A stretch of 64,000 bases of DNA from the NCBI RefSeq assembly GCF_023566055.1, contig NZ_JALIQP010000003.1, forward strand, positions 186,001 to 250,000, written 5' to 3'. This stretch comes from Halosolutus amylolyticus (GTDB lineage Archaea; Halobacteriota; Halobacteria; Halobacteriales; Natrialbaceae). Positions 25,795 to 34,113 of this stretch are shown here, piece after piece. How positions within the stretch are numbered: position 1 is the first letter of the stretch; each line of letters begins with the position of its first letter. Both the position numbers and the translations under genes were made by a program. The notes beneath the pieces are model-generated. The model was not told the origin of the DNA and did no database searches. It worked only from the letters and a program-made list of their open reading frames with translations.

Positions 25795-26358
25795 ATGAAG
25801 ATCCGACGACTTCCCAGCACGGACAGCGCCGTCCGTCGCTTCGCCGAGGACCTGTGGCTGCCCTACCACCGCGAACTCGAGGCGACCGTCGACGCGCACG
25901 CGCTGGCCGACGACGTCGACCTCGTCGCCGAGGAGGTTCCGTTTCGACTCGAGCGACTCGAATCGGAGGGGTATCGCGCGTGGGTCGCCGTCGACGCGAC
26001 GGGAGACGAAGGCGACGAGGCGGAGCGAAACGCGGGCGACAGCGACCTCGCCGACGGCGACGCTGTCCTCGCTGGATTCGTCACGACCGAGATCGACGAG
26101 ACGCCGACGGTCTTCGATCGCCCGGACCAACTCGTCGTGGGCGACATCTACGTCCGCGACCCCTACCGCGGAACGGGCCTCGCCCGCGACCTGATCGACC
26201 GCGCGGCGGAGCGAGCGCGGGCGGCGGACTGTCCGGAACTGGTGCTCGACGTCGACGTCGACAACGAGCGTGCCGTCAGGTTCTACGAGGCCCTCGGATT
26301 CGAAACAGCCCGTCGCCGACTGCGAGCCGGGGTCGACGAGGTGTCGTCCGACCCGTAA
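25795..26358 (+). CDS. GNAT-family N-acetyltransferase
   Basis: 187 residues from MKIRRLPSTDSAVRRFAEDL. The acetyl-CoA-binding pattern is clear: VGDIYVRDPYRGTGLARDLI (motif A, R-G-x-G-L/A) followed by LVLDVDVDNERAVRFYEALG (motif B). The ATG at 25795 is preferred to GTG 25741 because the upstream stretch contains the likely promoter (caattcttatcag). Substrate unknown. Confidence 0.8.
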   Translation: MKIRRLPSTDSAVRRFAEDLWLPYHRELEATVDAHALADDVDLVAEEVPFRLERLESEGYRAWVAVDATGDEGDEAERNAGDSDLADGDAVLAGFVTTEIDETPTVFDRPDQLVVGDIYVRDPYRGTGLARDLIDRAAERARAADCPELVLDVDVDNERAVRFYEALGFETARRRLRAGVDEVSSDP

Positions 26359-26409
26359 CCGCCGGGTCGCTCGCTATCCTTAACACGTCCCCATGAGAAT
26401 ATCGGGCAA

Positions 26410-27624
26410 ATGCTCGAGGGAGTCAACGTCGCGCTCGGGATAACCGGCTCGATCGCGGCCGTCAAGACCGTCGAACTGGCCCACGAGTTGCGACGGCAGG
26501 GGGCCGAAGTGCGCGGGGTTATGACCGACAGCGCGCGGGGAATCGTCCATCCCTGGGCCGTCGAGTTCGCGACCGACGACGACGTCGTGACCGAGATCAC
26601 GGGCGGCGTCGAACACGTCGATCTCTGCGGGTACGACGGCTGGGCGGACGTCCTGCTGATCGCGCCCGCGACGGCCAACACGGTCGGCAAGATCGCGGGC
26701 GCCGTCGACGACACGCCGGTGACGACCTGTGCAACCACCGCGCTCGGGGCCGACACGCCGGTCGTGATCGCGCCCGCGATGCACGAACCGATGTACGACC
26801 ACCCCGGCGTGCTCGAGGCGATCGAGACCGTCGAGTCGTGGGGTGTCGACTTCGTCGACCCGCGCATCGAGGAGGGGAAGGCCAAGATCGCGAGCGAGGA
26901 GGCGATCGTCTGTGCCGTCGCGCGCGCCGCGGGCGATCGGCCGCTCGCGGGCGAGCACGTCGTGGTCACGAGCGGCGCGACGGCCGAGGAGGTCGACCCC
27001 GTCCGGGTACTGACGAACCGATCGTCCGGTCGGATGGGCCGTGCCGTCGCGAAGGCCTGCTACGCCCGCGGAGCCGACGTGACGCTCGTCCACGGGGTCG
27101 TTGGTCCGCGACCGGTCTCCCGCGAGCCGGCGCTCTCGGGCGGCGACCTTCCCTACGCCGACGTCCGCGAGGTCGAGACGGCCGACGACCTGCTCGCGGC
27201 GACGCTCGAGGCCTGCGAGGACGCCGACACGCTCGTCTCGGCCGCCGCGATCGGGGACTACACGGTCGAGACCAGCCCGGAGAAACTCCGGTCGGGTCAG
27301 GACCGCACGCTCGACCTCGAGCCGACGCCGAAGGTCATCGACGAGGTCCGCGATCGGTTCCCGGACCTGCCGATCGTCGGCTTCAAGACCGAGACGGCGG
27401 ACGACGACGGGGCCATGATCGAGGCCGCGCGGAAGACGCTCGATCGGGTGAGCCTCGCGTTCGTCGTCGCCAACGACGCGAGCGTGATGGGGGCCGACCG
27501 GACCCGCGCGCTGCTGGTCCACGAGGGCGACGCCGCCCGCTACGAGGGGACGAAGACCGGGCTCGGGAGCGAGATCGCGGCCTCGGTCGCGGCGATGCTC
27601 GGCGACCAAGCGTCAGACGGGTAA
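26410..27624 (+). CDS. coaBC: Bifunctional phosphopantothenoylcysteine decarboxylase / phosphopantothenate-cysteine ligase
   Basis: 404 residues. The N-terminal CoaC flavoprotein half has GITGSIAAVKTVELAHEL and IAPATANTVGKIAGAVDD. The C-terminal CoaB half has SGATAEEVDPVRVLTNRSSG, SAAIGDYTVETSPEKLRSG (catalytic Lys) and PTPKVIDEVRDRFPDLPIV. It makes 4'-phosphopantetheine from phosphopantothenate and cysteine in CoA synthesis. A ccttaaca element about 27-30 bases 5' of the ATG may be its TATA box. Monocistronic. Confidence 0.93.
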   Translation: MLEGVNVALGITGSIAAVKTVELAHELRRQGAEVRGVMTDSARGIVHPWAVEFATDDDVVTEITGGVEHVDLCGYDGWADVLLIAPATANTVGKIAGAVDDTPVTTCATTALGADTPVVIAPAMHEPMYDHPGVLEAIETVESWGVDFVDPRIEEGKAKIASEEAIVCAVARAAGDRPLAGEHVVVTSGATAEEVDPVRVLTNRSSGRMGRAVAKACYARGADVTLVHGVVGPRPVSREPALSGGDLPYADVREVETADDLLAATLEACEDADTLVSAAAIGDYTVETSPEKLRSGQDRTLDLEPTPKVIDEVRDRFPDLPIVGFKTETADDDGAMIEAARKTLDRVSLAFVVANDASVMGADRTRALLVHEGDAARYEGTKTGLGSEIAASVAAMLGDQASDG

Positions 27625-27660
27625 CAGGCCTCTATCACGGCAGCTGACGGGTCAGGAGAA

Positions 27661-27667
27661 TTATATA
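27661..27667 (+). promoter_or_regulatory. TATA box upstream of a mini-ORF and the DUF7344-type gene
   Basis: ttatata; the expected start at about 27690 coincides with ATG 27691 of a 12-codon frame. Confidence 0.6.
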
Positions 27668-27690
27668 GGTGGCGTTCCTGCCACGAATTA

Positions 27691-27729
27691 ATGGGTGTGC
27701 GACCGGATTTGACCGGCGCGCCGAGGTGA
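27691..27729 (+). CDS. Leaderless 12-codon mini-ORF before the HTH membrane protein
   Basis: MGVRPDLTGAPR, with TGA at 27727-27729, four bases before the GTG start at 27733. The ATG sits at the predicted transcription start, as with the two lactate-permease mini-ORFs. It probably acts in translation of the downstream gene if it is used at all. Confidence 0.35.
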   Translation: MGVRPDLTGAPR

Positions 27730-27732
27730 TCC

Positions 27733-28314
27733 GTGGTGGCCCAGCAACAGCAAAGCGAACCCGACGACCCCCTCTCGAAAGGCGAAATCTTCGAAGTTCT
27801 CAGGAACCAGCGGCGGCGCTACGTGCTCCAGTTTCTGAAACAGGACGGGCGACCCGTCGAACTGGGCGATCTCGCCCAGCAGATCGCCGCCTGGGAGTAC
27901 GAGACCACGCTCGACGGCGTCACCCCCGAGCAGCGAAAGCGCGTGTACACGACGCTCCAGCAGACGCACCTGCCGAAGATGGACACGGCCGGCATCCTCG
28001 AGTTCGATTCCGACCGGGGAGTCATCGAACCGACCGATCGAACGCGGGACATCAGCGTCTACCTCGAGATCGTCCCGGGAAGCGAGTTCGCGTGGCGGGA
28101 ACTGTATCTCTCGCTGGGCGCGATCAGTTGCGCGCTCGTCGCCGCGCTGTGGCTCAGGATCTATCCACTGATCCTGCTGTCGGATCTGGCGTGGGCAGGG
28201 GTCATCGCCGTCACGTTCACCGTGACGGCGATCGCCCACATCTACCACGAACGGAATATGCGCGTCGGACAGGGTGAACAGCCGCCGGAACTGAGCTACG
28301 GAACCGACGACTGA
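27733..28314 (+). CDS. HTH membrane protein (DUF7344-type)
   Basis: 193 residues. The N-terminal winged-helix part reads LSKGEIFEVLRNQRRRYVLQ and LGDLAQQIAAWEYETTL, with a later TTLQQTHLPKMDTAGILEFD. It is followed by two transmembrane helices (about 130-170: LYLSLGAISCALVAALWLRI, LSDLAWAGVIAVTFTVTAIA). The ArsR/MarR-like fold with the RRRYVLQFL signature is widespread in Halobacteria. It is probably a membrane-tethered DNA-binding protein; signal and targets are unknown. Start GTG 27733 or 27736. Confidence 0.75.
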   Translation: MVAQQQQSEPDDPLSKGEIFEVLRNQRRRYVLQFLKQDGRPVELGDLAQQIAAWEYETTLDGVTPEQRKRVYTTLQQTHLPKMDTAGILEFDSDRGVIEPTDRTRDISVYLEIVPGSEFAWRELYLSLGAISCALVAALWLRIYPLILLSDLAWAGVIAVTFTVTAIAHIYHERNMRVGQGEQPPELSYGTDD

Positions 28315-28392
28315 CCGCGAAGGGTGTGTGGACGCCTCACGTTTGCTCGTCGGTATCGTCAACTTTTACTCCGCTACCGACCGATCCACGAC

Positions 28393-28962
28393 ATGGATCA
28401 GTTGAAACGGTCGCTTCTCGAGGCGCCGATCATCGAGAAAAACGGGTACCACTACTTCGTTCATCCGATCAGCGACGGCGTTCCCAAACTCGATCCGGGC
28501 CTGCTTCGCGAGATCGTCATTCGAATCATCCGCAAAGCCGAACTCGAGAACGTCGATCGCATCGTCACCCCGGCCGCGATGGGCATCCACATCTCGACCG
28601 CGGTGTCGCTGATGACCGACATTCCGCTGACGGTGATCCGCAAACGGCAGTACGGGCTCGAAGACGAGGTCGCGATCTCCCAGAAAACGGGCTACTCGGA
28701 GAACGAGATGTACATCAACGACGTCCGTGAAGGCGAGCGCGTGCTCGTCTTGGACGACGTGCTCTCGACCGGTGGCACGCTCGCGTCGGTGCTCGCGGCA
28801 CTCGACGAGATCGGCGCGGAGGTCATCGACACCGTCGCGGTCATCAAGAAGGTCGGCGGCGAGAACAAGGTCGACGACGCCGGCTACCACGTCAAGACCC
28901 TGATCAACGTCGACGTCGTCGACGGGGAGGTCGTCATCGTCGACGAAGACGGCGACGACTGA
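28393..28962 (+). CDS. hpt: Purine phosphoribosyltransferase (archaeal hypoxanthine/guanine type)
   Basis: 189 residues from [20 protein letters not shown]. The PRPP-binding loop [20 protein letters not shown] and the early [20 protein letters not shown] are characteristic of archaeal Hpt/APRT-like enzymes, which salvage free purine bases with PRPP. The ATG at 28393 is chosen because a TATA-like tttactcc lies about 25-30 bases upstream and the longer frame (from 28324) would contain the promoter. Confidence 0.88.
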   Translation: MDQLKRSLLEAPIIEKNGYHYFVHPISDGVPKLDPGLLREIVIRIIRKAELENVDRIVTPAAMGIHISTAVSLMTDIPLTVIRKRQYGLEDEVAISQKTGYSENEMYINDVREGERVLVLDDVLSTGGTLASVLAALDEIGAEVIDTVAVIKKVGGENKVDDAGYHVKTLINVDVVDGEVVIVDEDGDD

Positions 28963-29345
28963 CCCTCTCCCGGCACCCGATAGCAACGTAACGACGGATT
29001 ACGAGGGGCGTGTCCGTGTCGTGGCGTCGGCGATCTCGCCGATCGGACGCCAACAGTCGAGGGTGCGAACCCGATGCTGTCTCCCGAAAACGCGATCAGT
29101 TCCAACAGTGCTCGTTCGGACGGGGCGAACATGTTAGGAGTTCACACGGCCGCGTCCCGGAACAATAATCTGTACGTACAACTGAAAATTGCCGCATCAT
29201 ATGGAGGGTTTATCTGCTTGTTAATGCAAATATGCTTTATTTCTTTATTTCCGTAGATTCTACGCCCATCATGGTAATGAGTCACTACTCTTGATGGAAA
29301 CGCACGCCGGAACGTTTATGAATCATGTATGATTAATCCACGCTT
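28963..29345. other. Intergenic region before the first peptide-transport operon
   Basis: No gene seen. The left part has a GC-rich hairpin-like ggcgtcggcga...cgccgatcggacgcc that may end hpt transcription. From 29157 the sequence turns AT-rich, with several TATA-like stretches (atgctttatttc, acgtttatgaatc). A palindrome lies at 29321-29334. Confidence 0.5.
29321..29334. promoter_or_regulatory. Palindrome AATCAT-GT-ATGATT at the start of the peptide-binding-protein gene
   Basis: A perfect 6-bp dyad with a 2-bp centre, 12 bases before the ATG at 29346 and just behind the TATA-like gtttatg (29314-29320). A protein bound here would cover the transcription start. A related ATCAT/ATGAT palindrome lies before the other peptide-binding-protein gene (44953-44962). 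Confidence 0.4.
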
Positions 29346-31175
29346 ATGTCCGATACTCCGAATCGGAAGGACGTGGATCACTCACGAAGACGGATGCTAG
29401 CAGCTCTCGGTGGGACCGCAACGGTCGGTCTCGCTGGCTGTTCCGCCCTGCTCAGCGACGACGAAGAGGACGACGATGACTCGACCGGCGACTACGAGAC
29501 GTCCGAACACGCGGACAAGGCTCAGGCAGCCTGGGAGCGGATCATCGAGAACCCGGGTCCCGACGCGGAAGACACCCGGACCCAGGCGTACGTCGAAATC
29601 GAGGAAGCCGTCCGCGACGACATGGTCCTGCTGCCCACGCACCACGGCAAGGGCGAGTTCTTCTGGTACGACTACGTCGACATGCCGAAGGTGGGCGCGC
29701 TCGGCCGCCACCACGTGCAGCACAACCGGACGGAGGTGGATGGCGATACTGAACTGAACCTGATCAACGCCACCTTCGACGAACTGGACCCGATCATGTC
29801 GACGGACACCGCGTCCGGCGAGGTCATCGCTCAGATCTACGAGACCCTGACGACCTATCCGGCCGGAGTCGCGGAGATCGAGAACAACCTGCTCGACTCC
29901 TTCGAGACGTCCGAAGACGGTCTGACGTGGACGCTCACGCTCAAGGACGGCGTCCAGTTCCACGACGGACGGGACCTGACGGCGGACGACGTCGTGTACT
30001 CCTTCCGTCGACTCGCCGAGTCCGAATACAGCGAACGAGTCAACTTCATCACCGAATCGACGGGCGGTCTCGGTATCGAGCACGAAACGGACGACGAGGG
30101 CGGCATCGTCCCCGACTCGCTGGGAATCGAAGTCATCGACGACCTCACGCTCGAGGTCACCCTTCGGGAACCGAACCCGGCCGCACTGGACGTTCTCTCG
30201 TACGACGGCTTCGCCATCGTTCCGGAAGGACTCGTCGGGGACATCGAGGGGTACGACGGCGAAGTTACCCACGACGAGTTCCGGACCGAAATGGCCAACG
30301 GGACCGGTCCCTTCGAGTACGACCAGTTCAGCCCCGGTGAGAGCATGCGCGTGGTCCGCAACGACAACTACCACGGGACCGTCGCGAGCGTCGAGTCCCT
30401 CCACTGGGAAATCATCGAGGAACCCGAAGCGAAGTTCACCTACTCGATGGAACAGAACGCGGACTTCTTCGAGATCCCAACCAACCAGTACGATCCCGAA
30501 CTCATCGACGCCGAAACCGACGACAGAGGCCGTGAATCCGGCACCTACGGACCGGTCGAGAACGACGAAACCCTGAACTACCTCGGGGTTCCCGAACTGT
30601 CGACGTTCTACTTCGGGTTCAACGTCTCCCACGTCCCGAAACCCGTCCGCGAGGCCGTCGCCTACGTCACGAATCACGAGGAGTTCATCGAGGACGTCCT
30701 CCTGAACCGTGGCTTCCCGGCGTTCAGCTTCACGCCGCCGGCGATGTGGCCGACCGGACAGGACGGGTACGAGGGCTGGGTCGACGAGTGGCCGTACAGC
30801 CCCAACGAGACCGATCGGGAGGGTGCCCGATCCGTGCTCGAGGACGCGGGCTTCACCGAGGACGATCCCTTCGAGATGGAGATCACCGTCTACGAGACGA
30901 GTCCGGCGTTCCAGGACATGGCCGAACAGGTCCGAGAGAAGCTCTCGGGGCTCGGCGTCAACGTGACGTCCCAGTCGACGCAGTTCTCCACGCTCATCGA
31001 CCGCGGTGAAGACGGCGACCTCGAGATGTTCTCACTGGGCTGGATCTGGAGCTGGCCGGACGTCGCGTACGGCCACTTCGGCTTCGAGCCGAAGAACACC
31101 GACACCTCGAAGATGCCCGGCGAGGCGAACGGGTACTACCTCGACTGGCAAGAGAACCTCGACGAAGAGGCCTGA
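29346..31175 (+). CDS. Dipeptide/oligopeptide ABC transporter, solute-binding lipoprotein
   Basis: 609 residues. A Tat signal with lipobox (SRRRMLAALGGTATVGLAGC) predicts export in folded form and lipid anchoring at Cys32. An acidic linker (SDDEEDDDDS) follows. The body is SBP_bac_5: WTLTLKDGVQFHDGRDLTAD, DVVYSFRRLAESEY, and ANGTGPFEYDQFSPGESM. It captures peptides or similar solutes outside the membrane. Its TATA/palindrome is separate from a second promoter-like site before the permease genes. First gene of the + strand peptide system; substrate not predictable. Confidence 0.9.
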   Translation: MSDTPNRKDVDHSRRRMLAALGGTATVGLAGCSALLSDDEEDDDDSTGDYETSEHADKAQAAWERIIENPGPDAEDTRTQAYVEIEEAVRDDMVLLPTHHGKGEFFWYDYVDMPKVGALGRHHVQHNRTEVDGDTELNLINATFDELDPIMSTDTASGEVIAQIYETLTTYPAGVAEIENNLLDSFETSEDGLTWTLTLKDGVQFHDGRDLTADDVVYSFRRLAESEYSERVNFITESTGGLGIEHETDDEGGIVPDSLGIEVIDDLTLEVTLREPNPAALDVLSYDGFAIVPEGLVGDIEGYDGEVTHDEFRTEMANGTGPFEYDQFSPGESMRVVRNDNYHGTVASVESLHWEIIEEPEAKFTYSMEQNADFFEIPTNQYDPELIDAETDDRGRESGTYGPVENDETLNYLGVPELSTFYFGFNVSHVPKPVREAVAYVTNHEEFIEDVLLNRGFPAFSFTPPAMWPTGQDGYEGWVDEWPYSPNETDREGARSVLEDAGFTEDDPFEMEITVYETSPAFQDMAEQVREKLSGLGVNVTSQSTQFSTLIDRGEDGDLEMFSLGWIWSWPDVAYGHFGFEPKNTDTSKMPGEANGYYLDWQENLDEEA

Positions 31176-31220
31176 CCACGAACCGCCGTACCGGTTCCCG
31201 TTCTCGAAACAGCGAAACGA

Positions 31221-31258
31221 AATATTTAGATACATGTGCGAAAGTCACACGATCGTGT
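31221..31258 (+). promoter_or_regulatory. Internal promoter-like site with perfect 12-bp palindrome before the permease genes
   Basis: An AT-rich aatattta (31221-31228) is followed by ACACGATCGTGT at 31247-31258, a perfect palindrome located at the expected transcription start. It sits in the 134-base gap between binding protein and DppB-type permease. It could allow separate control of permease and binding protein, or serve as an operator. Confidence 0.4.
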
Positions 31259-31309
31259 AAATATGCAAGGTTATCCGCAAAACACCCACCGAAGTGTACG
31301 TGACCTCCC

Positions 31310-32386
31310 ATGAGTCGGTGGAGATACTTCTTCAAACGGCTCCTGCTCTCGGTCCCGGTCCTCTTCATGGTAATGACGTTTATCTTTATCCTGCTCCGGA
31401 TGGGGCCGGTCGATCCCGTCGCCGCGAGGCTCGGCCCCGAGGCCTCGGGAGCGGAAGCCGAGCGGATGCGCGAACGGCTCGGACTCAACGATCCGCTCTG
31501 GGAGCAGTACCTCGACTTCGTTACGAACTTCCTGACCTTCGACCTGGGCCAGTCCTGGGTGATCTACGGGGACATGGAAGTCACCAGAATTATCACCTTT
31601 GCGGGCCCGCCGACGCTCTGGCTCGGATTCTGGGCGGTCCTGCTTCCGCTGTTTATCGGTATCCCGCTCGGATTCTACGCGGGGCTGAATCCCAACAGCG
31701 GCGGTGACTACCTCGCGTCCGTAGGCGGCATCCTCTGGCAGGCGATGCCGAACTTCTGGCTGAGCATCATCCTCCTCGCCGTCCTCCGACAGACGAAAGG
31801 CGGCGGATGGTTCGGCTTCGACTGGTACACGTTCGGTCCGGACATAACCGGGTTGAGCATCACGGGAACTCCGGATCTGGCGTTCCTCTCGATCAGTTCG
31901 ATCGACGTAGCGGGAGCAATCTCGATTCCGCTCCTGACCGGCGTCGACTGGGGCGCACTCGCGGTCGACATCAAACTCATCCTCCCGCCCGCGATCGTCC
32001 TCGGATCGGCGTCGATGGCGGCCGAACTCCGCATTGGACGAACGGCCATCCTGGAGACGATTAACTCGAATTACGTCGAGACGGCCAAGGCAAAGGGCCT
32101 GAAAGACCGCGCGATCGTCTGGAAGCACGTCTTCAGAAACGCGCTGATCCCGCTCGTCCCGGTCATCACCAACGAGGCGTTCCTGTTGATGGGGGGATCG
32201 GTCATCGTCGAGTCGATCTTCAACATCAACGGCCTCGGCCGGATTTTCTTCCTGGCGACGGTACAGGGTGACCTGCCGCTCGCGGGAGCGTTGCTGTTCG
32301 TCTTCACACTGCTCATCATCTTCCTGAACATCTTCCAGGATCTGCTGTACACGATAATCGATCCACGAGTGGGGTACGAACGATGA
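31310..32386 (+). CDS. Peptide ABC transporter permease, DppB type
   Basis: 358 residues. The N-terminal helix (RLLLSVPVLFMVMTFIFIL) and the SVG-GILWQAMPNFWLSIILLA loop are typical of BPD_transp_1 DppB/OppB proteins, as is the EAA-like cytoplasmic motif KAKGLKDRAIVWKHVFRNAL. It forms half of the membrane channel with the DppC-type subunit. The stop overlaps the next start (ATGA). Confidence 0.9.
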   Translation: MSRWRYFFKRLLLSVPVLFMVMTFIFILLRMGPVDPVAARLGPEASGAEAERMRERLGLNDPLWEQYLDFVTNFLTFDLGQSWVIYGDMEVTRIITFAGPPTLWLGFWAVLLPLFIGIPLGFYAGLNPNSGGDYLASVGGILWQAMPNFWLSIILLAVLRQTKGGGWFGFDWYTFGPDITGLSITGTPDLAFLSISSIDVAGAISIPLLTGVDWGALAVDIKLILPPAIVLGSASMAAELRIGRTAILETINSNYVETAKAKGLKDRAIVWKHVFRNALIPLVPVITNEAFLLMGGSVIVESIFNINGLGRIFFLATVQGDLPLAGALLFVFTLLIIFLNIFQDLLYTIIDPRVGYER

Positions 32387-34113
32387 CCGCGAGAGAACAC
32401 GCTGAGACGATCGAATCGACAGATGATGACTCGACGCTTCGTGAGCGTGTCGCGGCCAACCCCGGCCCAGCACTGTTCTGGCTGGCCGGCGCCGCAGTCC
32501 TGTTCGCGCTCGAGTTCGGCCGCTACGTGGGCTGGCTCTCCAGACTCGGGACGGCCGTCAAGTACGCGTTCGAGCTGTTCGCGCTGATTCCCGGCTGGAT
32601 CGGGGGCAACGTCGGCGACGCGACCGCTCCCCTGGTCGGTTACCTCGTGATGGACGCCGTTTCGTTGCTCATGATGTTCGGCATCGCCGTGCTCCTCATG
32701 CGAGGCACATCCTGGTCGCTCACCGACCGGTTCGACGTCGGTGTAGGCGATCGGGTCCTGTACGTCCTCGATCGAGCCGTCGTGACCGTCGTCCTCGCTG
32801 TCGTCACGATTCTGCTGACCGCCACGCCGGTCGGAACGATCCTCGGATCCGCGGTCGGTGGCGTGTTCGACGCGCTGTCGTCGCTTCCGACGCTGACCAG
32901 TCGCGAAGTCATTCCGAACCAGGGCTACAGGACGCCGGACGGCGGCTGGGAGGGAACGTTCCTCGGACTCTCGCCGGCCGTGGCGTGGGGCATTCGAACC
33001 CTCCTCGTCTACGGCTACGCCCTCGTGGCGGTCGTCTGGGCCTGGAAGGGCTACAACGTCTTCCGGGACCACTACCGGCAGGCCGACTGGACGCCGCGCG
33101 ACGACACGATTCGTCGGTTCCGGAACCACTACTGGGGGCTGTTCGGGCTGTTCGTCGTGATGCTGTTCATCGTCACGGCGCTCTGGGCACCGGCCGTCAG
33201 TCCGACCACGGCCGAACAAAACATTCACTCCCCGTACTCGTACGAGATCGAGCACCTCGACGACGACGGCGAACTCACCACTACGACGCCCGGTCGGGCG
33301 AACCTCAACAGCCAGTCGAACGGGCAGAACACGGTCGGGCCGATGAGCTACGACGACTACGATCGCTGGGCCCCGCTCGGGACGACCGCGAAGGGGCAGG
33401 ATCTGATGACTCACGCTGCCTACGGCGCCCGGACGTCGCTGGTGATCGGTCTCCTCGCTATCGGCCTCGGCGGGCTGATCGCAGTCACCATGTCGCTTCT
33501 GACCGCCTACTACAAGGGGCTGGTCGACGTCCTGACGGTGATCGCGAGCGATACGATCATCTCGATTCCGGCGTTCCTGCTCGTCATGATGTTGTCGGTC
33601 ATCTTCAAGAGCGGCAATCATCCGATCGCGGATCCGCTCAACGGCGGGCTCCTCCTCGGGTTGATCTTCGCGTTCGTCTACTGGCCGGGGATGTGGCGGA
33701 CGATTCGTGGGCCATCCCTCCAGGTCGCAGAGCAGGAGTGGGTCGACGCCGCCCGCAGTTACGGCCAGTCGCCGACGAACACAATGCGTAAACACATGGC
33801 ACCGTACATTGCCGGGTATATCATGATCTACGGCTCGCTGTTGCTCGGCGGCATTATCATCTCTACCGCCGCCCTGTCGTTCCTCGGGCTGGGTATCAAC
33901 CCGCCGACCCCCGAGTGGGGACGGCTCGTCGACGACGGGCGATCGTTCGTCGCCACGTCGTCGTGGCACGTCGCGACGATTCCCGGCCTGCTGATCGTCC
34001 TCGTCGTCACCGCGTTCAACGCACTGGGTGACGGGATCCGTGACGCGATCGATCCGGAGGCCGACACCGGGACGGACGATGCCGGTACCGCGGCCGTCGG
34101 AGGTGGTGGATAA
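32383..34113 (+). CDS. Peptide ABC transporter permease, DppC type, with about 225-residue N-terminal extension
   Basis: 576 residues, against about 300 for usual DppC. From about residue 235 on it is a normal DppC: RFRNHYWGLFGLFVVMLFIV, then PLGTTAKGQDLMTHAAYGAR and an EAA-like RSYGQSPTNTMRKHMAPYIA. The first 225 residues add three or four membrane helices (WLAGAAVLFALEFGRYVGWL, MDAVSLLMMFGIAVLLM, AVVTVVLAVVTILLTATPVG and one near 205-225) of unknown role. It overlaps its neighbours by 4 bases at the start and 1 base at the end, so the five-gene core is one operon. Confidence 0.88.
   Translation: MTAREHAETIESTDDDSTLRERVAANPGPALFWLAGAAVLFALEFGRYVGWLSRLGTAVKYAFELFALIPGWIGGNVGDATAPLVGYLVMDAVSLLMMFGIAVLLMRGTSWSLTDRFDVGVGDRVLYVLDRAVVTVVLAVVTILLTATPVGTILGSAVGGVFDALSSLPTLTSREVIPNQGYRTPDGGWEGTFLGLSPAVAWGIRTLLVYGYALVAVVWAWKGYNVFRDHYRQADWTPRDDTIRRFRNHYWGLFGLFVVMLFIVTALWAPAVSPTTAEQNIHSPYSYEIEHLDDDGELTTTTPGRANLNSQSNGQNTVGPMSYDDYDRWAPLGTTAKGQDLMTHAAYGARTSLVIGLLAIGLGGLIAVTMSLLTAYYKGLVDVLTVIASDTIISIPAFLLVMMLSVIFKSGNHPIADPLNGGLLLGLIFAFVYWPGMWRTIRGPSLQVAEQEWVDAARSYGQSPTNTMRKHMAPYIAGYIMIYGSLLLGGIIISTAALSFLGLGINPPTPEWGRLVDDGRSFVATSSWHVATIPGLLIVLVVTAFNALGDGIRDAIDPEADTGTDDAGTAAVGGGG

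Noticed and set aside
29058-29078. T-arm-like gggtgcgaaccc as part of a tRNA
   Set aside because: No acceptor or anticodon arms at tRNA spacing and no TTC in the loop; a simple GC-rich stem.
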